Below are positions 24,431-35,449 of a stretch of 64,000 nucleotides of DNA, piece after piece. This DNA comes from Isoetes taiwanensis. Lineage: Eukaryota > Streptophyta > Lycopodiopsida > Isoetales > Isoetaceae. The notes beneath the pieces are model-generated. The model worked only from the letters and a program-made list of their open reading frames with translations. It did no database searches and had not been told where the DNA came from. Where the stretch lies: NCBI GenBank assembly GCA_021234155.1, contig JAJEKV010000167.1:346357-410356 (forward strand). Direction: 5' to 3'. Numbering within the stretch: position 1 is the stretch's first letter; every line of letters starts with the position of its first letter. The translations under genes and the position numbers were made by a program.

Positions 24431-27357
24431 ATGTGGCAAGGGGAATTTTATGTACAATTTGTTGGTGCACTTCACGGGGCATTTGGTGACCTTGGAATGC
24501 CATCATCATCCTCTGGAACTGCTAATATCACAACAGCTGTCGCAGTCGGAGTTGCCATTACTGCTATTGCTGGGGTGGCTATTGCATTTGCTGTAGGAGG
24601 GAACATCTTCTCAAGAGATGGGTAAGGGTCAGTGATTTTAAGATCTTAGGGTTGTTCAGGATAACATGAGATCAGATTCTCTGATCACGTCTGGAAACTG
24701 TTCTCGTTTCTTAGGAATATCCTTTATAGTATTGGTAAATTCAATTGGATTCTTTGTGACATGCAGCCGATAGCGTGTTAGGTCCACTATCAATCTTTTC
24801 TTCTATAGGCAGGCCATTGTAGATACGCTTTTTAGCATTCTATATGTTGATTTCCTCTTCATAAATGCACAGTGCTTTATTTGATTGCCCTTCTAAGTCT
24901 GAAAGATATAAACATGTTCACTTTGAGTCTTAGCATGTTTCACGAATTCTTTATCAATACAATTTTAAATTTTTTGAAGCTTGATCCTTCCGGCATGTTC
25001 TGGCATGCTCTATAATATATCTTATTTGGGATCTTGTGAATATGAACATATAAAGAGTCATCTGAATGTTCTTCCAACTCAGGTTATGTTGGCGCAAGTC
25101 TTTTTACACGTCTAGAAGTTGGAAAACCTAAAATTTTCCGTCATTAAGGATGCATGGGTCTTGTAGGATTTCTGAAAAGGTATATTCTTTCCTCAATAAT
25201 TCCTGTGCAGCCTTGAGAATTACCTTCATCTTAATGTTGTGTAGGCTGCTCAAAAATCTCATAAATATTTAGTATAATGTGAACACTGAGAAGTGCCTGT
25301 TTATACTTGTGTGGATGATTGAGATTATACGATTTCAATGAGTATGCATTCTATTGTTAAAGTCCACATCTCACTTGCACAAGCATGTCCATGCTACAAT
25401 TTTAGTTGCCAGGTATCCTTGCTTTATTGAATTGCTTAAAAATAGGTGGTTCAAACCTTGAATAATCAAATGGTAGGAGAGAAGTTTGTTCCAAGTGTTA
25501 AGTTTGAAATAGCAAGACATGGATCTGATTACGTTAAATGTCTTATTTTTTGACATCTAATTGTGTAACAGGGGACCATTCAGAAAACGATGGAGAAAGA
25601 GGAAACCACGACCCCTTACTGCCCGCGAGTGGGAAAGGTCCTTTGATTCCCAAGAAGGTCGGCTTATTTGCCAGGGCCATAAGGTTATTCGCAGAGTCCG
25701 CTGGGGGGTTAGTCTGTTTAGATTTACAGCTTAAAGATAAAAAAAACAATTTGGGCACTAATATTCTTGGTTTTGGGGCTCGTAATTTCAGGGAATCATT
25801 CCAAGCATTCGTGCAGATGTATGGCCATTTCTTTTAGGAGTGTAAGCACTTCCTTCATGTTTTAAATCTTCCATCTTTTACGTTGTTCCTTACCACTATT
25901 CAAATGAGGACAAAAGCAGAAACAGTATAATGGCTTGACCTTTGAGTTAGGTAACCATAATGAGTTCATGTCCTTTTCTACTTGGATCCAACCCTATATT
26001 TCTGTTTGAGTGCGCAGCCAGCAGTTCTTTGCCATTTTACATCTCTTTCAAGGAGAATTCAATCATCTCAATAACATTTTGTCTTAGGACTTTTTATCCT
26101 GGAAGTATACACGATACTGAGATGGTTCTTACAGCTCTCACGGCATGTGTGCAGATATGACTGCAGCAGCAGTGCCTCAGAACGGGATAAGATTGATGAC
26201 GAGAAGAGGTAAATGATACTTGTCTTTCTTATAACATTTCTTTCTTTTTCCTATTGAGCTCATCTTCTTTGACATTGTTAGCTATGTGAATGTGCAGAAA
26301 GGAGTATGAAAACATAAGGCACCACTGTCGGCTATTCCACAAGAGGACTGACAATGAAATTTTCACATGCCATACAGAGACAGAGAATGAGGAATTGGAT
26401 ATTCCAAAGGAATCTTTTTCTGAGAAAGAGGCTGTAGATGAGGATGACAGTTGCAGTGGCAGTGGTAGTAAAGGTCGTCCAGTGACCAGTGATTTGATTA
26501 GTCTGATCCAACGAGTGAGTCTAGAAAGTGCACATAAATTCTGGGAGAAAGGCTCACTCGCACTAGAAGAGCTAAATACCTGGCACAGGATAATACGCCT
26601 TGATGCAGTTCGCATGAATGCAGAGTGGGTGCCATATTCACCTTCACAAGCAAACGTTAGTGAAGAAACTTCTATACAGCTTGCAGAGGATGTTGGTTTA
26701 TTTGATCATGATCATTTAGAGCCCTGTCGAAGGCTCCATGCATCCCGTTCGGTGGCCATTTTAGAAGCATATGCGCTGTATGATCCAGAAACAGGATATT
26801 GTCAGGGCATGAGTGATTTGCTTTCTCCATTTGTTGCTCTAATGGATGATGATTATAAGGCATTCTGGTCTTTTGCTAAGTTTATGCAAATGGCACGTCA
26901 TAACTTCCGTTTAGATGAGGTAGGTATTCGGCGGCAGTTAAACTTGATATCAGAAATTATCAAAGTTGCCGATTCTGAGCTGTATGAACACCTAGTCAGT
27001 ATTGGGGCAGAAGATTGTACCTTCGTTTATAGAATGGTAGTAGTCCTGCTCAGAAGGGAACTTTCTTTTGAGCAGACATTATGCTTGTGGGAAGTATTGT
27101 GGGCGGATTGGGCAGCAATTAGGTTAGGTGAAGGAGCATATAAAAAACATAGAAGACAGAAAAGTCCTGCTACAAAGGATTTGTTACTTTTTACCATAGC
27201 AGCAGCTGTATGTAGACGCAGGAAAATCCTTTTAGAGAAGTGTAGAGGCTTAGACGATATTTTGAAGGAATGCAATGCCATGTCAGGACATCTTAATATC
27301 TGGAATCTTTTAGACGATGCCCGTGAGCTTGTAGTCGTTTTGCATGGGAAACTTTAG
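24431..27357 (+). CDS. TBC-domain Rab GTPase-activating protein, five exons
   Basis: Stimulates GTP hydrolysis by Rab/Ypt GTPases in membrane traffic. Exons are 24431-24621, 25572-25707, 25792-25841, 26155-26208 and 26298-27357. All four introns are GT-AG (950, 84, 313 and 89 bases), and the joined frame is 496 codons plus stop. Residues ~35-57 form an Ala/Val/Ile-rich hydrophobic stretch that may anchor the N terminus. A basic block (KRWRKRKPRPLTAREWERSF) leads into the TBC domain, which opens with IPSIRADVWPFLLGVYD. An acidic Ser-rich insert at ~185-203 interrupts it. The catalytic arginine finger is in IIRLDAVR (Arg ~249), and the glutamine finger is in TGYCQGMSD (Gln ~313). The domain layout matches the plant gyp1-like TBC group. 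The in-frame ATG at 24431 is the first after a stop at 24380. The family is certain; the exact Rab target is unknown. Confidence 0.92.
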
Positions 27358-28640
27358 ACCAACCTAAAAAAAACTGTGGTGGGACTTGCTTCGAGATGCC
27401 TAAAATTATGTACCTAGGAAGAGAAGAAATGGTTCATAAGAGGATTATTAAACTGTCGTTCTTAAAAAGAGACAAAACAAAATGACCATTTTACGGCAGT
27501 GGTGATAATTGGGGAAAAAATATTTGGAGTGATCACCAAAAGGATATCCTCTAGGTCTGATGACGTGATTCCTAGCTATTGAAAGTGCCGACTAATTAAC
27601 ACTTTGGTTTGGTAACGTAACTAATGCAGACAGAAAGGTGACAAAATTGTGTTCTCAACATTTGCAGCTGTACTCCATTTTCATAAGATACCAGGAATCC
27701 ACATGTCCAAAAGTTCTGGATAGTTATGAGTCTCATCTATTGTCAATATATTAATAAGGGTTTGTAATGTGGGGCGCGATGAACTGGATTGCTGCTTATA
27801 TCCTTTACCAGCAGAAGGATGCACGTCCTTTTCTTGTATTCTGGAAAGCTAGTGAATCCAAAATTTTGAAGGATGCACATACTTGCTTTGTGGAAAGTTC
27901 GTGAATTCGAAATTTGTGGCAGTAATTTGGAGAATTTATTTTTGAAGAATATATTTGGGACTTTTATGTAACATGTATACAAGAAATTTATCAAGGCGGC
28001 CACGAACATTCCTTCTATGGGAAAATCTTAAAAATACCCCTATATTTTGTGTTATTTATCAAAATGGCCCTGTATTTTGCAATATTGTCATGGCCTAATG
28101 GGAAAATTTAAAAAATACTCCTATATTTTGGGTTGTTTATTAGAATGCCCTTGTATTTAGCAGGGTTACCTAACTCGAGGTGCAACTTTTGCTGTAATTT
28201 TAGAGAGGCCATATGTCATGCCATGTAAGCTAAAATAATGGCAAGCCGTCGGATTTCATATTTTCCAATCCAACGGCCATGAATATTTCAAAAATCCAGA
28301 TAATTCCTTCATCTCCTTCATCCTTCATGGCCGTGGCCTTTTACACCCGGCTTCTATTCACTCCGGCATGCGGCTAAACTGTGTGTCGTTACCATCCATA
28401 TCCTTCTCATCATTCATTCTTTGTATTCATCCTTCTCATGTTTATTTTTCAACAGCTTCCAGGTAAGAACCAATGCTAACGGGTTTGGGGAAAAATGATG
28501 AATTAGGCAGTCAACCAAGTCCATGCTGAATGCAGATACTAATGTTTTGGTAAATTTGCAAAATGGTGTAAGTCATTTGCGCGTTTGTGTGGAGTGTACT
28601 ATCTTGGACAACTTGTTCGTCCCTTCCTTTGCGAAATCTA
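27358..28640. other. Downstream region of the TBC gene, includes a short tandem duplication
   Basis: Presumably includes the 3' UTR. A ~67-bp segment rich in AAAATA(C)CCCTATATTTTG occurs twice in tandem (about 28019-28085 and 28100-28165). No further gene was recognised. Confidence 0.5.
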
Positions 28641-28644
28641 TCTA

Positions 28645-29120
28645 AAGAACGTAAGGGTTTTGTTTGCACTTGGTTTTTGTTTGCAGAATGATGTTGTTCA
28701 AGCCTTTGATCTGTGTATAAGATGGTCACAATACCTGCTAAAGTTTCTATCTTTTATTTAAGCCAGTCATGTAGGCCTATCACAATAACTCAGGCATTGC
28801 TTTTGTTGGTGCTCATTTAGCTATATGTAATATTATTCTACAGTACCACCAACAGTAAGATGAATGGATGACTTCGTTTTCACAATTTCGCCTCTGAGGT
28901 AAAGGATACAAGGTAAGGCTTAAGGGTTGTGTTTGCACTTGGTTTTTGTTTGCAGAATGATGTTGTTCTTGCCTTCGATTTGTGCATAAAATGACATGTT
29001 ACCTGCTAAAGTTCCTATCTTTTAAGCTAGTCCTGTAGGCCTATCACGATAACTAAGGCATTTCTTTTGTAGGTGCTCATGCAACTGTATGTAATATTAT
29101 TCTACAGTACCACCAACAGT
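28645..29120. repeat. Direct duplication of ~205 bp
   Basis: Copy 1 (about 28650-28858) and copy 2 (about 28921-29120) share blocks such as TTTGCACTTGGTTTTTGTTT and GCAGAATGATGTTGTTC. They also share a block ending in CTACAGTACCACCAACAG. The copies differ by substitutions and small indels and are separated by ~60 bases. A TTTGCAG followed by an open stretch looks like a splice acceptor, but I could not extend it into a gene. Confidence 0.8.
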
Positions 29121-30869
29121 TGTGCTTTTTTGTTTGGAGAGAAAAAAGGGGAAGAGGGGAAATAGTATGAATACTGCATTGGCAAGGGATAACCATCGAG
29201 CTCAGGTTAGTTTGCCCTAGAATGTGGAATTCCAGGAATGCTTGGTATCTTGCCCTCACAATGCCTCCTCTTTCCTGCTAAAGCATTTGACATGGGTCAT
29301 TGCTCAAGATGCTAAATTCCATGGACGCGATATGGTAGGCAGTGATCATATTAATGTTTTTAGACTTATAGACAGACCACATGCTAAGAAGTTTTGAATT
29401 CCAATTGAATGTTTTAACAGATGCATTCTTGTTGGAAGTAAATCGTGTCAAACGACATAGTGGATTTTGGGTATTTCTGGACCCCCAGTTAATAATGAAA
29501 CATATTGGTAAGGACGGGGAAGTAGTAAATAAGAGCAGAAGGCAAATTCGAATGCCATTCAAGAACTACTACCTGGAATGTGCTGTGAGCTGTAATGCAT
29601 GAAAATACATATTGTTGTATGGCAAAAACCTCTAAATAATAACTGCTACAATACACACTTTCATACTAGCACTATGTAATGATAGCATCAGTCCAAATTT
29701 TGCATCTTTGAGTAGTTTCAACATCCTAAAACAAACAATTGCAGATGACATCACTATTTGAAAACTCATTATTGATGTAGGTTTAACTAGCTATTTGGAA
29801 ACTGCATTGAACCCTAAAAGGTTGCTTTCATTAACGTTTTTTTTTCCTTGAAGATATGTAGCTACGGAGACTTGCATAGTCCATCAGCCTAAGGTGTAAG
29901 AAATAGTGGAATAGGACTTGTTGTCTGGCCGAAGTGGTTGTTTAAAGCACCTGAACGTCTCAGACTATTTATAGAGAATGCTAGAAACATTTTCAACCTG
30001 GATCTTCAAATGTGGGCAATACGAGTACAACACTACAAAAAGGTCCTGTCAGATCTTAGAACCAGCAATATTAAGGAATGTGACGGATATAAACACCAAA
30101 TATGGAGGTGTTGCAGCGGCACTTATAGGCGATCCTATATGGGTCATGAATATGGTCTCCTCCTATGCAAAGAATGCGCATGGAATTATATACAATAGAG
30201 GTTTAATTGGCACATTAAACGACTGGATAGTTTGTTGACATTTTTTTATGATGTATCTGAAAAACACAAGCAGTGTTCAAATGCAGGTGTGAGGCATTCT
30301 CGACTTATGCAAAGAGTTATGACTTGCTTCATGTGGCAGGCTCTTGATAGCATTCTAGTATTAATAACCTCGTCGTCTATCCCATTGAAGGAGATTTCTT
30401 TGTACACCACTTGTGGATTTTTCTAGATAGTCGTGTATGGTATCAAACACCTTCCAAAGTGATGTCTCTAGTGGATTATTTTGTATATAATATTCGAAAA
30501 GTGAAGTATTCTCTCTGCAAGCTTATTCATTTTCATTTGCTTGTTTGCTTCATTTCACAGGCCTGATTATTCGAATTGAAGCCACTTTGCCACTTGAATT
30601 GAGTAAGCCCAATGCCTATGAAAATGTGTTAAAGCAATATTTGAGCTACTGTACATGGCTCATGGCTGTAGTTTCCCATTGGCTCTTTTGGTCTATCTTT
30701 CTAAGTGAAGCCGAGCAAATAACCAATATGAACCCGGGCCATCTGAATTGAATTAATTTGGGTTAAAGTTTACTCTTTGCTTTTCAAAGATCTTGGATTT
30801 CCAATTGTTTGAATTATATTTGTTCGACATGCATTCAAAGAGGTGTGCTGATTTTGTTCTTTTAAGACG
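29121..30869. other. Intergenic DNA with unassigned exon-like pieces
   Basis: Open stretches at 29381-29602, 29978-30238 and 30545-30751 (+) look moderately protein-like. The middle one includes ILRNVTDINTKYGGVAAALI and reads smoothly for about 80 codons. I recognise no family, and the pieces cannot be joined with confidence, so no gene is called. Confidence 0.35.
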
Positions 30870-32254
30870 ACATTAGAGTTTTTTTGAGGTCAATTAAGGG
30901 CCCTTACTCGATGCCACGTCAAAAAGCTCGCGGCCAATGGGGAGCCGAGCTTGTACAGAGTTTTTTTACCGAGCCTTGGTTTCGCCATTCCAGGTGTCAA
31001 CTGCACGTAGCTTCGGTAATATCCGTGCCTCTAGCTTCGGGTGTCAGATTACACACGTAGCAATTATGACCGTTAGCTCCCGCCCTCAATTCTCGCTCAG
31101 GTATTTTCTTCAACAAAGTTTGCGCGAAGATCGATTGCCCGCGCCAAGGGAACTTCGATTTGCTCGGGAATAGCTTCGACCTGCGCCAAAGTGAGTTTCG
31201 ACCACAAAAACGCTTCGGTCAAGGTAAAATCACCGAGCCTTTCCTAGTATTTCGATTCCGCTCCACATTCTAATTTGAATTCTGTGACTTTAGATGGCTA
31301 TAAGCTCTATCACAATCGGAAATGACTTTGAAAGCTTCGTGGTGTCGACCGGGAGCTTTGTTACACTCCAACCTGGAATGCGAGGTGAATAGCGAGTCAA
31401 AAGATGCAGGAGAAGTGATGTTTCTGCACATTGGAAGGCTTTGGTGGTCGGTTTTCGATCAGGCAAAGAGATATTTGTACAAGTGAGTCATGTATACACT
31501 CCAACAAATAAGGCAAAAGAAAAAATAAGCAAACGAAGAACTTTCCCACGGTTAGAAGCAAATTGTAAGTATGTACTTCTATGCAATCCATATCTAAATT
31601 AGTTTAGTTACTTATCCAGTTCATTCCTATTCTCTCAGGTTTGTGTATATCTGATGTGTAGAACACAATCTTTTCATAGTAGTGTATTCCATTGCTTTCA
31701 CCAAGATATGGGCTCCTTGTTGTTCGAAGGTAGCATACCAGTGCAGCTCACAGAAAAGGGGTATATGGTTCTGGAGGTATGAATACTCTCCACGAAGACC
31801 CAAGCTTATTGAGCTTCCATTGCCCAGCCTGTCCGAGCTATACTGCAGGCCTCTGAATGCCACTTCTGTCTTACTAGCACATAGTAAGTTGTCACAGGAA
31901 ATGTTTACGGCATTGAAGGAGAAGGGAGGTTTCTGCAGGCATGTGAAGACAAATTTAGGAATTGATTTATTCATTGCCTTATTCAAGATGTTTACAGTTC
32001 CGACAGTCGGTGGATAGTTTTTTAGATAGTCTATTTCTTGAAGGTTGGAGTGCTCGACTTCATGATGGAGCTGAATCTACTCAATGCAGGATAAGTCAAG
32101 ACATGGTTCGGTTCAGATATTGCATCTGTATATGAATCTATGTAATATAAATATAAGTGACGATTAATTGGAGATCTATTGTATATTGATTGGAAAGGTT
32201 TGCTTTCAGTGTAACATAAAAAATTAAAGTAGCTACGATGCGAAGATATGAATA

Positions 32255-33070
32255 TCATAAAATAAGGAAGTGTTGTTTTCGCACCGTAGGCACGGTGCGA
32301 AATTATGTATAACATAAAATATGGAAGTGTTGTTTTCGCACCGTAGCTACGGTGCGAAATTCATTAGAGGTTTGATGGGATCTCTTAAGGGCCCAACCCC
32401 GATGCCAGCATGGAAACCCACTAGGGTTGAGGCCTGAGACTCTAGGTTTCTAATGAATAGGTTGTAGATTCAAATCTGTATTTGATTAACAATCTCAAGA
32501 GCATGGTTACAGTGCGCATTTGCCATATCCATAACCAATGGTTACATGCATTTCGTACTGTGGCTATTATGCAACGCTTTATTTCTTTCTTTTTAGGGCG
32601 TGGCTACGGTTGCCATGTCCACAGCCCAATGAATACATGCATTTCGCATTGTAACCACTGTGCCCTTTTTTTTCGTACTTTTTTTTTAGGGGCGTAGTTA
32701 CAGTGCGAATTTGCCATGTCCACAGCCCGACGGATACATGCATTTCGCACTGTAACCACAGTGCCCACTCTTTCATCACAAAACACTACTCAAAATTTAA
32801 TGAAACAAAAAGAGTTGTCATTGCCTAAATATCAATGTTCATTGCTCTAAATTACTGAAAGCATCCTCATTAACTTCCTCCCTTCAATTGAACCTCTTCT
32901 TGTATGGCAGCTATAAAATAAGAAAGTGTTGTTTTTGCACTGTAGCCACGGTGCATAAATGTGTATAACATAAAATATGGAAGTGTTATTTTCGCACCGT
33001 AGCCACGATGCAAAATTGTGTATAACATAAAATATGGAAACGTTATTTTCGCACCGTAGCTACGGTGTTA
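32255..33070. repeat. Array of palindromic repeats around CACCGTAGCTACGGTG
   Basis: Two families of hairpin units alternate. Family A is ~55-60 bases: ATAAAATATGGAAGTGTT, then a palindrome with arm TTTCGCACCGTAG. It occurs about twice at 32255-32361 and three times at 32913-33069. The copy at 32334-32359 is a perfect 26-base palindrome, and the others carry one to several changes. Family B, at about 32495-32770, has three units in which GTTACAGTGCGAATTTGCC faces TGCATTTCGCACTGTAACC across a ~20-base loop. Both families contain a TTTCGCAC core. The array lies inside the inverted-repeat element at 30870-34378. Confidence 0.8.
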
Positions 33071-33147
33071 GTCACTCTTGCATATCAAGCTGCTACTAAG
33101 GCACTCACCTTCAAACTATCACAAATCAAGGTGTTGCTCAACGAGAA

Positions 33148-33751
33148 TGGTAAAGAGTAAATCAGATAAGGCATGGGAGTTGTTTAGCACATGGTATGAT
33201 AATATAGTAGAGAAAGAATGGAATTTTCGTCAGAAGCATCCAAAAGAGTTTGAGGAGGAGATAGAGGAGCTAGTTGATGCAACTACTGTATACAATAATT
33301 TTTGCCTGACAGTAGACGTTATGGTAGAGTGTAACAGGTTGCATATGGGGGCATTCTTCATAGCTTCATGGCTAGAGCTGGACCTGACCCGAAACCACGT
33401 TATGTGACTAATTTGCCTTTACTGAGCATGCAAGCTTTAATTAAGATATTTCTGAAGGCTGATCAAGACCGAATTAGGAGGTTTTTGAGGAGACTACCTG
33501 CAGAACTGTGCAGGAAAAAAGGCAAAGAAAGTTTTTACAACGTAGATATTATGTTCAACATATACATGATTTACAATAAGTCAAACCAAGATGCCGGTTC
33601 TTCAAGTGTGGAGGTCGCTCAGATAGAATGTCCTGCCTCACCAGTAGAGGAGCAAATAGATCCTGCAGAAAAGAAGCTCCTACTGGAAAACGAGGAGAAT
33701 GAGGAGGTATTGGAAGAGGAGGTCTCTGAGAAGTTGGCCTTTAGCCCATAG
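33148..33751 (+). pseudogene. Broken ORF pair of unknown function inside the inverted-repeat element
   Basis: The first frame opens at 33148 (MVKSKSDKAWELFSTWYD) and is charged and helix-rich. It stays open to 33407. A second frame is open from about 33335 to 33751 and continues as YGGILHSFMARAGPDPKPRY. It then reads through a basic segment (DRIRRFLRRLPAELCRKKGK) to a strongly acidic Glu-rich C terminus. The hand-over at about 33335 suggests one protein of ~200 residues broken by a one-base frameshift, or two exons whose splice signals I cannot place. I recognise no domain. It could be an accessory protein of the element or a captured host gene. Confidence 0.4.
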
Positions 33752-34378
33752 GTCTATATTCATAGCTCCAAAAGCTCGCAATACATCTTCATCTATTGGT
33801 TGCTTCTAAGTGAACTTATTCCTGTAAGGCAGGCATCCTTTTGGCAATTGCACTCTAAATTGACCCTCGGAATTAGTTTGATCCTGAAACAGAAGTATTA
33901 GAACCAAGAACACTCAAAGGAATGCAATGACAACTTGGAAACCAAATACCTTTGCCATTGACGTTGCAAAAGACCGAGAACCAGAGCGGAGCTTAGAATT
34001 AGGAAGATTCTTGCCAACAAACAGAGCGAAATTTGCTGGCAAGAATCCGCCATAATTCGAATTCAAACAATGCTTGGGGGCGATGGCAAGGTCGTTGGCG
34101 CTCGATGGCGCGATGGCAAGCTCGATGGCGCTGAAACTCGATGGCTGAAGCTCGATGGTGGGAAAAGGAAAATCTTAGATGTAATCATTAAATTTTGTGG
34201 TCGTTAGGAAATAATGATTGCAAAGTTAGGTACGAGGTTAGGTTCGGAGGGGGAGAAGTTAGGTTAGGGGAAAATGAAAGTTAGGTATGGGGGGGGAGGT
34301 AGGTTCGGGATCCTACGTGGCAGCCCCCACAATATACTCTTACAAGGCCCTTATTTGACCTCAAAAAAACTCTAATGT

Positions 34379-35257
34379 TTATTATTGTAGAAGGAGCGCA
34401 AAGAATGCACGTCTGATAGAAGCACCTTAAGAGCTGATACTTATAATAAGAAGGATAATGGAGAAGGAAATTTTGTGCTAGTTGTTGTTCTTCATTTTTT
34501 ATTTTTTTTATTCGATACGGTTGGAAACAACCAAGGAGTATTTGAGTTGGTTATTGAATAATTGGAGTGTTTGAATAATGGCAAGTCTCTTATTTGTGTG
34601 TTATTTGATCTTGGTGGCCATGTTTACACAACTCACCTTGTGTAGCGGTTTTGGCATCATTTGGTAAGCTTTCTCATGGTTTGAGAAGTTGAATTTTGTG
34701 TAGGGACAATATATGATGATTCTTATTCGGGCATATAGTGTTCTCTTCCTTCTTGTAGTTTTGAAGAATAAGAATAAGCATTAACCCCTAGTCTTCTTTT
34801 GTTGTTTAGGCCTGTCTAATTTAACAACAATTATCATCATGAGATGGCTTGTTAATGTAAAGTTTATCTACACATATATAATTCGTTCTCCTTAGATTCG
34901 AGTCTTTTTGTGTCTTAATATTTGAGTGACACGATATCGCCTTTTCCCGGTACAATCTCCCAAGATGATTTTCAGGTGAATTTTTCTTGCATACAAACAA
35001 CTTGTGAAATTATTCCGTCAGATCTGCGGAGGCTCTGTGCTTGCAAAGGGCAGCTGGGGCTTCCCTATTTGGGGAGGTCACAAGCTCTGCGATTTTCGCC
35101 CACACAAATATGACAGAATGGATGATGCAATTTTTAAAATCCTTCAAAGACCAATCCATTCTTTACGGCTACCTCTATTCCTTGGATAACAGAAGGCTTT
35201 GGGTCTTCAAAAAGCTAAAGTGGGAAGTGTTAGAGGAAAAATTAGTTGAGTGATTTA
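34379..35257. other. Intergenic DNA with an unassigned open stretch
   Basis: An open stretch at 35041-35253 (+), including SILYGYLYSLDNRRLWVFKK, is protein-like but belongs to no family I know. No splice partners were found. Confidence 0.35.
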
Positions 35258-35449
35258 GGGTGCTTTCCCATGAGATTAGCGACCTGAAAATCTGGGTCCA
35301 GGTCAAAAACCTGAGCGTTGAGAAATGCTTGGTGATTACTTTTGATTCAGGTCAAAAACCTGAGTCTTTGAGGTTGAGGCGCCCACGGAACCTGCATGCC
35401 TTGATCTGGACCTCAAAAAAACCTGTCGGAGGCCCATGGGAAAGCACCC
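35258..35449. mobile_element. Tourist/PIF-Harbinger-type MITE, 192 bp
   Basis: Perfect 15-base terminal inverted repeats (GGGTGCTTTCCCATG at 35258-35272 and its complement at 35435-35449) are flanked by TTA on both sides (35255-35257 and 35450-35452). A TTA target duplication is the hallmark of PIF/Harbinger elements and their Tourist MITEs. The interior contains AGGTCAAAAACCTGAG twice. There is no coding capacity. Confidence 0.88.

Larger units (their letters stand above)
30870..34378. mobile_element. Large element with 33-bp terminal inverted repeats
   Basis: The left end at 30870-30902 starts ACATTAGAGTTTTTTTGAGG, and its reverse complement lies at 34346-34378. 32 of 33 positions match. 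No clear target duplication flanks the ends, so the superfamily is open. Inside are a GC-rich left part with many GCTTCG words (about 30930-31350), an ORF fragment at 31682-32017, palindrome arrays at 32255-33070, a broken ORF pair at 33148-33751, and a GCTCGATGGCG-rich right part near 34090-34160. No transposase motif was seen. A sequence like the left subterminal region (TTAAGGGCCC...CGATGCCA) recurs at 32385-32412, suggesting a nested or duplicated end. Confidence 0.55.

Noticed and set aside
26229-26615. Minus-strand ORF of 128 codons
   Set aside because: It lies antisense to the last coding exon of the TBC gene and its composition mirrors that exon.
32255-33070. CRISPR-like array
   Set aside because: Units contain long palindromes and the spacing sequence is itself repeated; there are no unique spacers and the context is a plant genome.
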